Positions 1-9,452 are shown, numbered from the stretch's first letter. The stretch: DNA of 64,000 nucleotides from Clostridium brassicae (GCF_026738875.1 NZ_JAPQFJ010000002.1:62001-126000); one strand, 5' to 3'. Notes: generated by a model from the sequence alone, not told the origin. A program made the numbers and translations.

Positions 1-1375
1 AATTAACAGCTTCACTAGATACTGTATATATTTCTCTAGCATCTTCTAACCCTTTTTCAGAAAATATAACAGAATCATTTATTTTTAATTCAGCTAATTC
101 TGTAATATTTTTTGCATGATCACCTATTCTCTCTATGTCACTTACAACATGAAATAGGGAAGACACAAGTTGTGATTGGTTTTGAGATAAGTCAGTGTTT
201 GCCAAAAGAACCATATAATCAGTTATTCCTCTTTGCAGGAAGTTAATAAGATTCTCTTGTTCTAGTACAGAACTTATTAATTGTTCATTTCCTGTAAAAA
301 ATGCTTCCATAGAATTATCTAGATTTCTAGAGGAAATTTTACCCATTCTCACAATTTCTTTTACCAATTGACCACAAGCTATTGATGGAGTTTCTAAAAG
401 ACGCTTGTCAAGATACTCTAAATGATGTACATTATCTACTTTATCTTCTCCAGGTACTAATTTATTAACAAATTTAACTAGTAAAGGAATAAAAGGTACT
501 TGAATTAATACATTAGCAATATTAAATAAAGTATGAGTATTTGCTATTTGTCTTTGGATGTCTCCTCCGAGCATAGGTATAATTTTTAGAACAACATTTA
601 GAAGTAACATAAATACAATTGTTCCTATCCCATTAAAGGTTAAATGTATAAGCGATGCCCTTTTGGCGTTTTTAGTAGTTCCTATACTAGCTAAAAGAGC
701 TGTAACACATGTACCCATATTATCACCAAAAAGTATTGGTAGTGCTGCATCTAAGGTAATTGCATTAGTTCCAGCTAAAGCCATGAGGATACCAATAGTA
801 GCACTACTACTTTGTACTGTTGCAGTCATACATAAACCAACAAGAACTCCTAGTATTGGATGTTTGCCCAAAGTAATCACTAAGTTTTTGAAACTTTCCA
901 TTTCTCCTAAGGGCTCCATAGAAGTCTTCATTATTTCCATTCCTACAAACAAAATACCAAAACCAAGAACTATATCTCCAATATCACGTGTTTTCTTTTT
1001 CTTACCGAATAAGACCATAGCTGCACCTATTGCTAAAACTAAAGGAGCAATATCAGATAATTTAAAAGCTATAAGTTGAGCAGTCATAGTTGTACCTATG
1101 TTTGCTCCCATAATAATTCCTGCAGCTTGAAATAAATTCATAAGACCAGCATTAACAAATCCTACAGTCATTACTGTTGTAGCACTACTACTTTGAATTA
1201 TTGCAGTAACACCGGCACCAACAAGTACAGCAAAAATTCGATTGCTTGTTAGTACCTCAAGAATTTTCTTTAGTTTTTCTCCTGCAGCTTTTTGAAGACC
1301 ATCTCCCATAAGTTTCATTCCATAAACAAATAGTCCCAATCCACCTAATAACTGAAAAAACATTATGTAGTTCAT
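1..1375 (-). CDS. Na+/phosphate cotransporter, NptA/PhoU-tail type (3' end outside window)
   Basis: This gene reads leftward off the window edge. About 458 codons are visible from an ATG at 1373-1375, preceded by a GGGAG ribosome site. The N-terminal half has two Na_Pi_cotrans repeats, each with the family's QSSSAT motif (IIQSSSATT and TVQSSSATI), between hydrophobic segments. The C-terminal part is soluble and helical, with a PhoU-like pattern (SDIERIGDHAKNI). Known family members import phosphate with sodium, and the PhoU-like tail is thought to regulate this. The stop codon is not seen, so the exact length is unknown. It faces the neighbouring sigma-54 regulator tail to head, with about 165 bp between them. 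Confidence 0.9.
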   Translation of the reverse strand, partial: MNYIMFFQLLGGLGLFVYGMKLMGDGLQKAAGEKLKKILEVLTSNRIFAVLVGAGVTAIIQSSSATTVMTVGFVNAGLMNLFQAAGIIMGANIGTTMTAQLIAFKLSDIAPLVLAIGAAMVLFGKKKKTRDIGDIVLGFGILFVGMEIMKTSMEPLGEMESFKNLVITLGKHPILGVLVGLCMTATVQSSSATIGILMALAGTNAITLDAALPILFGDNMGTCVTALLASIGTTKNAKRASLIHLTFNGIGTIVFMLLLNVVLKIIPMLGGDIQRQIANTHTLFNIANVLIQVPFIPLLVKFVNKLVPGEDKVDNVHHLEYLDKRLLETPSIACGQLVKEIVRMGKISSRNLDNSMEAFFTGNEQLISSVLEQENLINFLQRGITDYMVLLANTDLSQNQSQLVSSLFHVVSDIERIGDHAKNITELAELKINDSVIFSEKGLEDAREIYTVSSEAVN

Positions 1376-1540
1376 ACCAACTCTCCCATGTAAATATTAA
1401 ATTTATGTTAAGTACTTTAAGAATTCTATCACACAAATGTTAAATCTATATTAAGTTATAAAAATAAATTATGTTTATATATTTTTTTTAAAAACAAATA
1501 AATATTTGATAGAAATTAAGAATAAGTAAGTTAATAATAT

Positions 1541-3550
1541 TTACGAATTATCTGTATTTATTCCATATTTTTTACATTTTAGTGATACAGTTCTATGGGT
1601 TAATCCTAATGCTTTTCCGGCTTTATTATAGCTTTTATATTTTTTCATGGCTAATCTTATAATTTCCTTCTCATATTCTTCCATAGGTAAAATTTCTTCA
1701 TCTACTAAGTTTATTAAGTTATTACTTTTCGAAAAATTATTTGTTATATAAAAAGGCAAATCCTTACTAGTTAAGACCTCGCCATCACACATATTAATGG
1801 CTCTTTCTATTATGTTTTCAAGTTCACGTATATTACCTGGCCAATGATAACTTTGAATATAGGTTAAAGCATCTGGATTTATACCAATGATTTTCTTATT
1901 CATTTTAGAACTAATTTTTTTCATAAAATGTTCTACTAAAGAATTAATATCTTCTTTTCTATCTCTTAAAGGTGGTAAATATATACTTATTACATTTAGT
2001 CTATAATATAAGTCTTCCCTAAACTCCTCTTTTTGCATCATTTCTTCTAGATTTTTATTTGTAGCAGCTAGGATTCTCACATCCACTTTTTTTGTATTAA
2101 TACCTCCTATACTTTCAAATTCTTTCTCTTGAATAACTCTAAGTAGTTTTACTTGCATAGAAGGAGGTATATCTCCGATTTCATCTAAGAATATAGTTCC
2201 ACCATTAGCTATAAGAAATTTACCAGGTTTGCTTTTTAATGCTCCTGTAAATGCACCTTTTTCGTATCCAAACAATTCACTTTCCAAAAGATTTTCCGGT
2301 ATAGCTGCACAATTAACTCTTACAAAAGGTTTATTTTTTCTACGACTATTATTATGAATTGCTTTTGCAATAAGCTCTTTTCCAGTACCACTTTCGCCAC
2401 GTATTAAAACAGTAGAAGAAGATCTAGAAGCTTTATCAGCAATTACTAAGCATTCTTTTAAGCTAGTGCTATGTCCTATAATATTACTGAAAGAACTATT
2501 TAAAGAAGTGTGTCTTTTTAACTCTTCTTTATAATAGTTTAGTTCCTCTTCAAAATTTTCTAATTTTTTCATAAGAGATTTAATTTCGTCTACAGGTTTA
2601 GAAATAGAAATAACACCTTTAAAAGAATTATCTATAAACAAAGGCTGTACTGTAGAAATAATATTTACATCTTTTTTTTGATGAACTATATCCTGTAGTT
2701 TTATTTTAGAATTATATACTTTCATTCTTAGTCCATTAAATGATATATCCATTAAGTCTTTACCAAGTATACTTTCACTATCAATATCAAAATATTTCTC
2801 ATAGGAAGGGTTTATATAGCTAATCTTACGATTTTCATCTACGAAACAGATTAATTCATGAGATGTTTCTAATATCTTTTTAAATTTTTCATTTAACTCC
2901 TTCATGCCAACAAGTTCAGATATATCTTGAAAAATACCTACTGCGCCTAGAACTTTATTATCTGATATTATAGGTGAACGATTTACAATTACAATATTAT
3001 TATATATATGCTGTATTTTACCATATTGATTTTCTTTACTGTGTATTATATATGGTAAATCAGAAGTTGGTATAATATCTTTTACAAACATGCCAATTAC
3101 ATTTTTGGGTTCTTTGTTTATTAGGTTAAGAGCATATTTATTCATAGTTGTGATTTTACAATTAGTATCAATTACTATAACACCAACAGGTATACTTTCT
3201 ATAATTTGTTTATTTGCGATAGTATTTTCTTCTAAAATAGCATCAATTTTTGTCATAGAAAAATTAACAGGTTTTAGTTCTTTAGAAATAAAGCTACATA
3301 ATTCATCGACAGCTTTTTTGCCTTTTGCACTTGAGTCTAAACAAGAAACTTCAATTTCTTCATTTTCTTCAACTTTTAAAGAAATTAAAGCTAACATACT
3401 TACAGCTATAGATTCATGAGTATTTAATTTTTTTATATGTAATTCTACATTATATTTTGCTTTTAATTCAGATGCTTTATGAACTATTGTAGCTGCTACA
3501 CGAGTATGTATTCCATTTTTAATATTAATTTTAATATTTCTTTTATACAT
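1541..3550 (-). CDS. Sigma-54 activator with N-terminal HPr domain (HPr-PAS-PAS-AAA+-Fis)
   Basis: The protein has 669 residues. Residues 1-92 form an HPr-like domain that keeps the phosphoryl-accepting histidine in GIHTR (H15, R17) and a serine at the HPr Ser46 place (S47). Two PAS-like domains follow (about 110-215 and 225-330). The AAA+ sigma-54 interaction domain carries Walker A GESGTGKE and the GAFTGA loop that contacts sigma-54. A Fis-type helix-turn-helix ends the protein. It is divergent from ptsI, whose leader has a -24/-12 promoter and three palindromes. I infer that it senses PTS phosphorylation flux and activates ptsI, and perhaps itself. Family and domains are certain; the target is inferred. 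Confidence 0.93.
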   Translation of the reverse strand: MYKRNIKINIKNGIHTRVAATIVHKASELKAKYNVELHIKKLNTHESIAVSMLALISLKVEENEEIEVSCLDSSAKGKKAVDELCSFISKELKPVNFSMTKIDAILEENTIANKQIIESIPVGVIVIDTNCKITTMNKYALNLINKEPKNVIGMFVKDIIPTSDLPYIIHSKENQYGKIQHIYNNIVIVNRSPIISDNKVLGAVGIFQDISELVGMKELNEKFKKILETSHELICFVDENRKISYINPSYEKYFDIDSESILGKDLMDISFNGLRMKVYNSKIKLQDIVHQKKDVNIISTVQPLFIDNSFKGVISISKPVDEIKSLMKKLENFEEELNYYKEELKRHTSLNSSFSNIIGHSTSLKECLVIADKASRSSSTVLIRGESGTGKELIAKAIHNNSRRKNKPFVRVNCAAIPENLLESELFGYEKGAFTGALKSKPGKFLIANGGTIFLDEIGDIPPSMQVKLLRVIQEKEFESIGGINTKKVDVRILAATNKNLEEMMQKEEFREDLYYRLNVISIYLPPLRDRKEDINSLVEHFMKKISSKMNKKIIGINPDALTYIQSYHWPGNIRELENIIERAINMCDGEVLTSKDLPFYITNNFSKSNNLINLVDEEILPMEEYEKEIIRLAMKKYKSYNKAGKALGLTHRTVSLKCKKYGINTDNS

Positions 3551-3565
3551 AAATACCTCTTTTCT

Positions 3566-3580
3566 TGATAAAAATTATCA
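3566..3580. promoter_or_regulatory. Palindrome 1, probable activator site (UAS)
   Basis: TGATAAAAATTATCA is a perfect inverted repeat (TGATAA, AAA, TTATCA), extended by flanking T/A to 17 bp. It is the first of three similar palindromes between the sigma-54 activator gene and ptsI. It lies 15 bp before the activator's start codon, so it could also serve autoregulation. Confidence 0.6.
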
Positions 3581-3596
3581 AATTATTAAAAAATAT

Positions 3597-3611
3597 TGAT
3601 AAAAAATATCA
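3597..3611. promoter_or_regulatory. Palindrome 2, probable activator site (UAS)
   Basis: TGATAAAAAATATCA has arms TGATA/TATCA plus flanking T/A, and is centred 31 bp from palindrome 1 (about three helical turns). Same-face spacing is typical of paired enhancer sites. Confidence 0.55.
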
Positions 3612-3697
3612 ATTATATTTTAACCCAGATAAATTAAGCAGTCTAGTGGAATTATATAGATTTTATAGGATTATAATAAATTATAACGCTAAATACC

Positions 3698-3712
3698 TGA
3701 TAAAATTTATCA
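3698..3712. promoter_or_regulatory. Palindrome 3, probable activator site (UAS)
   Basis: TGATAAAATTTATCA is a perfect palindrome with a single central base. It lies about 250 bp upstream of the -24 element of ptsI, a normal distance for sigma-54 enhancers. Confidence 0.6.
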
Positions 3713-3948
3713 AGTTAAAGTTTCAAATTATATGAAAAATTTTTAATTTTATTATTTTAGAATAAATATAATATATTAATCTATTAATATTATATAAATA
3801 GAATTTTTAGCTTAAGTAAAAATGTTAGGCCTAAAATCAGATTTATCAACTGCTGACAAGAATAGTAGGTTTAATTATTTCCAATAAATATATAAACATA
3901 ATATTAGATAGAGTAGATATTGAATAAGTAAGAAATATTTTAAAATAA

Positions 3949-3965
3949 TTGGCATCAATTTTGCT
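3949..3965 (+). promoter_or_regulatory. Sigma-54 (-24/-12) promoter of ptsI
   Basis: TTGGCATCAATTTTGCT has the invariant GG and GC exactly 12 bp apart and matches the consensus TTGGCAC-N5-TTGC(A/T) closely. Transcription would begin near 3976, giving a leader of about 90 nt before the ptsI ATG. Together with the divergent sigma-54 activator gene this is a strong regulatory call. Confidence 0.82.
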
Positions 3966-4066
3966 AAATATAGAATTATGGTATAGTTTTTTATATAGAT
4001 AGGGACATAATAAATTATAAATAGACATCGGATAAACTAAAGAAATTAATTTTGGGAGGAAAAGTA

Positions 4067-5686
4067 ATGAGAAAAAAAGGGATTGCTGCATCAAAAGGGT
4101 ATGCAATAGGACATGTTGTAATTAAAGAGGACAGTGAAGTAAAAATAGTAGAGACAATAATAGCAGATATAGAAGCTGAAAAAGGAAGATTGAAAGAGGC
4201 AGTTATAAATTCAAAGGAACAATTAGAAAAAATAAAGGAAAAGGCAGAAAAAGATCTTGGTGCAGAAAAAGCAGCTGTTTTTGAAAGTCATATGATGCTT
4301 TTGGAAGATCCAGAGTTTACTGGAGCAGTTGAAATGAATATTGAATCATCTAAAATAAATGCAGAGAAGGCATTAATGGATGTAGTATCTATGTATATGG
4401 GTATCTTTGCTTCTATGGAAGATGAGTATATGAGAGAAAGAGCAGCTGATGTAAAAGATGTTGGAAATAGAATACTTGCTAATCTTACAGGAAATATAGG
4501 AGCAGGTTTAGATAACTTAAATGAAAATACAATAATAGTTGCGCATGATTTAACTCCTTCTGATACAGCTCAACTTGATAAAAATAAAGTTATTGGATTT
4601 TTAACTAACATAGGAGGAAGAACTTCCCACAGTGCTATTATGGCAAGAACTTTAGAAATACCAGCTGTTGTAGGACTAAAGGATATAACTAAGTGTATCA
4701 AAAACGGAGATCTTGTTATATTAGATGGAGAAGAGGGCATAGCAATAATAAACCCTGATGAAACATTAATAAGTGAATATAAACAAAAAAAGGAAGTTTA
4801 TGAAAAAGAGAAGGAAGAGTTGAAAAAGCTTATTAATATTGAAACAGTAACAAAATCAGGAAAACGTATAGAGGTTTGTGGAAATATAGGTAAAGCAGAA
4901 GACATACACCAAGTTCTTGAAAATGGTGGAGATGGTGTAGGTTTATTTAGAACAGAGTTTTTGTACATGGATAGAGAGGAAATGCCTACTGAAGAAGAGC
5001 AATTTGAATCATATAAATATGTAGCTGAGAAATCTAATCCAAAACCTATAGTTATAAGAACACTTGATATAGGGGGAGATAAAAAATTACCATATCTTCC
5101 GTTGCCAGAAGAAATGAATCCTTTCTTAGGATATAGAGCAATAAGACTTTGTCTTGATAAAAAAGATATATTCAAGATACAATTAAGAGCATTACTTAGA
5201 GCATCAGCTTATGGAAACATTAAAATAATGTTCCCTATGATTTCTTCATTAGAAGAATTTTTAGCTGCTAAAGAAGTACTTAGTGAATGTATGGAAGAAT
5301 TAAAAGAAGAAGGAAAAGAATTTAATAAAGATTTAGAAGTTGGAATGATGGTAGAAATACCTGCAGCAGCAATTTGTGCTGATGAGCTTGCAAAATATGT
5401 TGATTTCTTTAGTATAGGTACTAACGACTTAATTCAGTATACATTAGCTGCAGATAGAATGAATGAAAAAGTTTCATATTTATATAAACCAAATCATCCA
5501 GCAGTTTTAAGACTAATTAAGATGACGATAGATGCAGCCCATAAAGAAGGAAAATGGTGTGGAATGTGTGGAGAAGTAGCTGGTGACGAATCAATGATTC
5601 CTATACTTGTAGAATACGGGTTAGATGAATTTTCAATGAGTGCTACATCTATATTAAAAGCAAAGCAAATTATAATGAATAATTAA
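4067..5686 (+). CDS. ptsI: PTS enzyme I (phosphoenolpyruvate-protein phosphotransferase)
   Basis: Enzyme I takes phosphate from phosphoenolpyruvate and passes it to HPr, the first step of sugar uptake by the PTS. The 539-residue protein has the usual length and contains GGRTSHSAIMAR with the phosphorylated histidine (H188), plus the PEP-binding barrel with IVIRTLDIGGD and the cysteine-bearing GMCGEVAGDE near the C-terminus. The start at 4067 is chosen because GGGAGG (4054-4059) lies 7 bp upstream. A TTG 15 bp earlier would overlap that site. No ptsH lies alongside; the nearest HPr fold is the one fused to the divergent sigma-54 activator. Confidence 0.97.
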   Translation: MRKKGIAASKGYAIGHVVIKEDSEVKIVETIIADIEAEKGRLKEAVINSKEQLEKIKEKAEKDLGAEKAAVFESHMMLLEDPEFTGAVEMNIESSKINAEKALMDVVSMYMGIFASMEDEYMRERAADVKDVGNRILANLTGNIGAGLDNLNENTIIVAHDLTPSDTAQLDKNKVIGFLTNIGGRTSHSAIMARTLEIPAVVGLKDITKCIKNGDLVILDGEEGIAIINPDETLISEYKQKKEVYEKEKEELKKLINIETVTKSGKRIEVCGNIGKAEDIHQVLENGGDGVGLFRTEFLYMDREEMPTEEEQFESYKYVAEKSNPKPIVIRTLDIGGDKKLPYLPLPEEMNPFLGYRAIRLCLDKKDIFKIQLRALLRASAYGNIKIMFPMISSLEEFLAAKEVLSECMEELKEEGKEFNKDLEVGMMVEIPAAAICADELAKYVDFFSIGTNDLIQYTLAADRMNEKVSYLYKPNHPAVLRLIKMTIDAAHKEGKWCGMCGEVAGDESMIPILVEYGLDEFSMSATSILKAKQIIMNN

Positions 5687-5762
5687 ATAGTATTTTAATC
5701 ATTAATTACGAAGAAACTTAATTTGTATAATAATTAAAATAATCACAACCTTTAGAGTATGA

Positions 5763-5800
5763 GGGCCATATCACTTAATGTGTATAGGCCCTTTTGTTAT
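5763..5800 (+). terminator. Rho-independent terminator of ptsI
   Basis: GGGCC at 5763 pairs with GGCCC at 5787-5791, with TCAC/GTG pairs inside. A T-rich tract follows. Confidence 0.8.
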
Positions 5801-5907
5801 ATTAATAATTAAAAATTACCTAATTAATAGTAAAAATTATATGATACATATAGTTTCAATGATATAATAAATAATAAAACATTATAAAAAGGTTAGGGGG
5901 AATTTTC

Positions 5908-6675
5908 ATGAAAAATCATAGTGCTTTTAGATATAATAAAGTTTTAAGTTTTATAGTATGTTTAATTCTAACAGGGAATATTGCAATGCTTACTGGGTGC
6001 TCTAAAAATAAAGACAAAGTTGAAAACAATACAGTTGCTTCACAAAGTGATACTCCTAAAAATAATGAAGTTGCGGTAGAAAATTCTGAAAAAGAAGTTA
6101 AAAATAATAATGAAGATAGTAAAAAAGAGACTGAGAAAAGTGAAGTCAATAAAAAAGCAATGGTAAGTAAGCAAGGTGAAAACAAAAATGATTTTAGCTT
6201 TGTTAAGAATAAATTAGATAAAAATAAAGAACCAGAATTTTCAACAGAATGGAAAAAATCTATTAATGGTAAATTAAGTGCATGCATAGAAGGTAAAGGA
6301 CCTGATGGAAATGAAGAGGGAGTAGGAAAGATATATGTAAAGGACTTATCAAATAATGAAAAATGGTTTTTGGAACTTATAACTAAAGATAAACAAAGTT
6401 CTCCAAAGATAAATTTAGAATGGTTAGATGATGAGAATATAGCAATTATAGTGGGAATGGCATATGGAACAGTGGGAGTAGGAGGAAATGTGTATAAAGT
6501 TAATCTTAAAACAGGTAAATCAGGAATTTTGTATAATACAAATGGTACAAAAAAGCAAGTTACATCTATAAAAAAGGCTAATAATAATTTAGAACTTCAA
6601 TTATTAGTATATGATGATGATAATTTTGAAAATAGTCATACTGAAAAGAAAATAATGAATTTAGGGGGAAAATAG
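5908..6675 (+). CDS. Putative lipoprotein of unknown function
   Basis: The 255-residue protein starts with a lipoprotein signal peptide. A hydrophobic stretch ends in the lipobox AMLTGC, so the mature protein would begin at C31 with lipid on the outer face of the membrane. Residues 32-95 are a lysine/glutamate/asparagine-rich linker. Residues 95-255 look like a small beta-rich domain. I recognise no family. A GGGGG ribosome site precedes the ATG. The TPR membrane-protein gene starts 9 bp after its stop, so the two are probably one operon and may act together at the cell surface. Confidence 0.75.
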   Translation: MKNHSAFRYNKVLSFIVCLILTGNIAMLTGCSKNKDKVENNTVASQSDTPKNNEVAVENSEKEVKNNNEDSKKETEKSEVNKKAMVSKQGENKNDFSFVKNKLDKNKEPEFSTEWKKSINGKLSACIEGKGPDGNEEGVGKIYVKDLSNNEKWFLELITKDKQSSPKINLEWLDDENIAIIVGMAYGTVGVGGNVYKVNLKTGKSGILYNTNGTKKQVTSIKKANNNLELQLLVYDDDNFENSHTEKKIMNLGGK

Positions 6676-6684
6676 TTATTACAG

Positions 6685-7950
6685 ATGGATAAGTCAAATA
6701 AGCTATATGGAAAGGCTTTAAACCAATATGAGAATGGATATATTGATAATGCAATAGCAACATGTGAACAAAGTATTTCGATAAATATAAAGAATAGAGC
6801 ATCTATAAACTTAAAGGGATTATTATACTATTTTAAAGGTGATATAGAAGGTGCTAGAGCTCTTTGGAAACTAAATTCTCAGGTAAACAATGATGAAGTA
6901 TCTAAAAAATATTTGCAAAGTTTGAATAAGGATGAAAAAAATTTAAGTGCATATACTAAAGCAGTAAACTATATTAAGCAACTTAAAATACAAGAGGCGC
7001 TAACATTACTTATGGAATGTAGTGAAAGTGATTATAATTGTATAAACGTTAGTAATGCAATAGCTACTTGCTATATAAAACTAGGTCAATATGATAAATC
7101 AATTAGTTATATAAATAAGGTTATAAAAATAGACAAAAAAAATGAAATAGCATTACAAAATAAAAAAGAAATTATTAAATATGGGATCAGTAGAAAAAAA
7201 TTAGAATCTACTCAATCCAATAGTTTAATTAAAAGGTTAACTATAGTAGTAATTTTTATACTGATTGTTATATTCATAGGAAAATTTAATTTAAAAGGAA
7301 TTAAGGATATTGCAAGTAGTTTCAAAAAAACAAAAACTAATACTAACATTAATTTAAATAATAAAAAGCAACAAATAGATAAAGTTGCCGATACAAGTAA
7401 TAAGCAAAAGAATAGTATAGAAACCAAACAAGAAAAGTTTCCGTATGATGATTTTAAAAAGTGTTTAGATCAAAAAGATTATAATAAACTTTTCAATTAT
7501 GTTTCTAAATGGAAAAATAAAAATTTAAGTATAAATGATAAGAGCTTATTTGCTAAAGGTGAGGAACTATTAAAGAATGAAGGGGTAAAATATTTTTATA
7601 CTAATGGTAAAGATGAATTATTACTGCGTAAAGACTATAAAAAAGCTATAGATAATCTGTTGAAAGCTTATTCTTTTGGAGCAAGTAGTTATTTATATCA
7701 AGATATCATCTATATGATAGGTGTTTCTTATCATAATCTAGGAGATGTAGAAAACGCTTTGAAATATTTCAATCAATATGATATTAATTATTCTAAGGGT
7801 AGCTATGAGGAAGAAGTGTTGTATAGGCTTGTTGTATTAAATAAAAATATAAATTTAAAAAAATCTAAAGAGTATGCTCAAAAATTAGTTAGTAATTATC
7901 CAAACTCTGATTATAATAATTCTTTAGTTAAGGGCCTATTAAGCAATTAA
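6685..7950 (+). CDS. Membrane-anchored TPR-repeat protein
   Basis: This is a 421-residue protein with tetratricopeptide-like helix pairs before residue 170 (for example KALNQYENGYIDNAIATCEQ and CYIKLGQYDKSISYINKVI). A single membrane segment follows at about 189-206, then a polar linker, then a second TPR-like block from about 245 to the end. TPR domains bind other proteins; the partner is unknown. It follows the lipoprotein gene by 9 bp. The nearest purine-rich site lies about 17 bp upstream of the ATG, farther than usual, so translation may be coupled to the upstream gene. Confidence 0.75.
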   Translation: MDKSNKLYGKALNQYENGYIDNAIATCEQSISINIKNRASINLKGLLYYFKGDIEGARALWKLNSQVNNDEVSKKYLQSLNKDEKNLSAYTKAVNYIKQLKIQEALTLLMECSESDYNCINVSNAIATCYIKLGQYDKSISYINKVIKIDKKNEIALQNKKEIIKYGISRKKLESTQSNSLIKRLTIVVIFILIVIFIGKFNLKGIKDIASSFKKTKTNTNINLNNKKQQIDKVADTSNKQKNSIETKQEKFPYDDFKKCLDQKDYNKLFNYVSKWKNKNLSINDKSLFAKGEELLKNEGVKYFYTNGKDELLLRKDYKKAIDNLLKAYSFGASSYLYQDIIYMIGVSYHNLGDVENALKYFNQYDINYSKGSYEEEVLYRLVVLNKNINLKKSKEYAQKLVSNYPNSDYNNSLVKGLLSN

Positions 7951-8138
7951 TTCATATAATATAAAATGAAGGCTTAAAAATGAACATTATAGGGTAAAAT
8001 AGATATATTAATAAAATATATCTATAAAAATCGGTAACTTTAAATACTATTATAATTAACTAGACAACAATTAAATAAAATATTTCATGAAGAAATGATT
8101 CTAATTACAAATCGTTATTAATTAATAAAAATTAACTC

Positions 8139-8167
8139 TTGACTTATGTATAAAATAGCGATATATT
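8139..8167 (+). promoter_or_regulatory. Promoter of trxA
   Basis: A -35 box TTGACT (8139-8144), a 17-bp spacer and a -10 box TATATT (8162-8167) form a near-consensus sigma-A promoter. Transcription would start around 8174, at the edge of the palindrome at 8180-8196. Confidence 0.75.
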
Positions 8168-8179
8168 ATAAGTATGAAG

Positions 8180-8196
8180 ATACCCTATGAGGGTAT
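8180..8196. promoter_or_regulatory. Palindromic operator upstream of trxA, CsoR/CstR-like
   Basis: ATACCCTATGAGGGTAT is a perfect inverted repeat (7-bp arms, 3-bp centre) just after the -10 box, a position that suits a repressor. Its pattern resembles operators of the CsoR/CstR/FrmR family. No such repressor gene is in this window, so the family is an inference. Confidence 0.55.
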
Positions 8197-8221
8197 ATGA
8201 ATGAAATGGAGGTATTGTATT

Positions 8222-8539
8222 ATGGTAAGAGAAATCGGAGGTTCAAATTTTATACAAGAAGTTATAAATTCTGAAATACCAGCTGTTGTTGATTTTTGGG
8301 CACCATGGTGTGGACCTTGCAGAATGTTAGGACCAGTTATGGATGAAGTTGCTGAAGAAATAGGTAATAAAGCTAAGTTTTTTAAGATGAATGTAGACCA
8401 GAATACAGCAGTAGCTCAAAAATATAAAATTTCTAGTATACCATGTGTTATGATTTTTAAAGGTGGAGAAGTGGTAGAGACTATAGTAGGATTTAGACCT
8501 AAGCAAGACATAGAAAGATTAATTGCAGCGAACCTATAA
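8222..8539 (+). CDS. trxA: Thioredoxin
   Basis: This 105-residue thioredoxin has the full WCGPC active site (C30, C33) and the cis-proline loop (SIPCVM). It reduces protein disulfides in the cytoplasm and is recharged by thioredoxin reductase, encoded 64 bp downstream. The start at 8222 is preferred because GGAGG (8208-8212) is 9 bp upstream. An upstream ATG at 8201 would place that site inside the gene. One extra cysteine sits next to the cis-proline (IPCV), which is unusual but not unknown. The promoter and palindrome upstream suggest control by thiol or sulfur stress. Confidence 0.95.
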   Translation: MVREIGGSNFIQEVINSEIPAVVDFWAPWCGPCRMLGPVMDEVAEEIGNKAKFFKMNVDQNTAVAQKYKISSIPCVMIFKGGEVVETIVGFRPKQDIERLIAANL

Positions 8540-8546
8540 AAAACAG

Positions 8547-8584
8547 GCCCACCAATGCTTTTATAAGTATTGTGGGCTTTTATA
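8547..8584 (+). terminator. Terminator or attenuator between trxA and trxB
   Basis: The stem GCCCAC...GTGGGC (8547-8577) has AAT/ATT pairs inside and is followed by TTTTAT. It lies inside the trx operon, so it would reduce rather than abolish expression of the reductase, unless that gene has its own promoter. Confidence 0.75.
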
Positions 8585-8603
8585 ATATTTAGGAGGATAA
8601 GTT

Positions 8604-9452
8604 ATGAGTGAAAGGTATGATATAGCTATTGTAGGTTCTGGACCTGCAGGTCTTGAAGCTGCTATAAATGCCAAAATAAGAAATAAAAATATAATTATTT
8701 TTGGTAATAAAGATTTAAGTTCTAAATTAATGAAAGCTCCAAAAATAAATAACTATTTAGGGTTTTATAACATTACAGGAATTGAGCTTAAAAAACATTA
8801 TGAAGAACATATAAAGAGTATGGGAATAGAGATAACAGAGGAAAGAATTAATGCTATATATGCTATGGGAGATTATTTTGCTCTAATGGTAAATGAAAAA
8901 ACTTATGAGGCTAAAGCGATTATATTAGCTACAGGGGTAGAATATGGTAAACCTATGAAGGGTGAAGAAGAGTTTTTAGGTAGGGGGGTAGGGTATTGTG
9001 CTACTTGTGATGCTCCGCTATATAAAGATAAAATAGTTACAGTAGTAGGATATAATAAAGAAGCAGAAGAAGAAGCTAACTATGTAAGTGAACTTGCATC
9101 TACATTGTACTATATTCCTATGTATAGGGGTGAATATAATCTAAGTGATAAGGTTATAGTTATGGAAGATAAACCATTAGAAATTGCAGGAGACGATAGA
9201 GTTAACAAAGTTGTTCTTCAAAATAGTGATTTAAAAACAGATGGTGTATTTATATTGAAAGATAGTATATCTCCGAATCAACTAGTCCCTGGCTTAGAAA
9301 TGGAAAATGAGCATATAAAGGTAAATAGAAGAATGGAAACTAATATAAAAAATTGTTATGCAGCGGGAGATTGTACTGGAAAGCCGTATCAGTATATGAA
9401 AGCAGCTGGAGAAGGCCAAATAGCTGCTCTATCTGCAGTAGAAGGAATGTAA
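8604..9452 (+). CDS. trxB: Thioredoxin reductase, probably the ferredoxin-dependent flavin type (FFTR-like)
   Basis: The 282-residue flavoprotein has the FAD motif GSGPAGLEAA (11-20), the redox site CATC (C132, C135) and the C-terminal FAD motif YAAGDC. In NADPH enzymes the next segment is GGGDSA followed by HRRxxxR. Here it reads VVGYNKEAEEEA and the arginine motif is absent. Ferredoxin-linked thioredoxin reductases described in clostridia lack the same pyridine-nucleotide motifs, so I infer electrons come from ferredoxin rather than NADPH. It follows trxA, its likely substrate. The AGGAGG-like ribosome site is clear. Confidence 0.9.
   Translation: MSERYDIAIVGSGPAGLEAAINAKIRNKNIIIFGNKDLSSKLMKAPKINNYLGFYNITGIELKKHYEEHIKSMGIEITEERINAIYAMGDYFALMVNEKTYEAKAIILATGVEYGKPMKGEEEFLGRGVGYCATCDAPLYKDKIVTVVGYNKEAEEEANYVSELASTLYYIPMYRGEYNLSDKVIVMEDKPLEIAGDDRVNKVVLQNSDLKTDGVFILKDSISPNQLVPGLEMENEHIKVNRRMETNIKNCYAAGDCTGKPYQYMKAAGEGQIAALSAVEGM

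Noticed and set aside
558-1079. Open frame opposite the Na+/phosphate transporter
   Set aside because: It is the antisense shadow of the transporter gene; the composition is low in charged residues and there is no ribosome site.
4021-4036. A 16-base match (ATAGACATCGGATAAA) between the ptsI leader and the reverse complement of the glmM leader
   Set aside because: Short AT-rich matches of this size are expected by chance in a window this long, and the surrounding sequence does not match.
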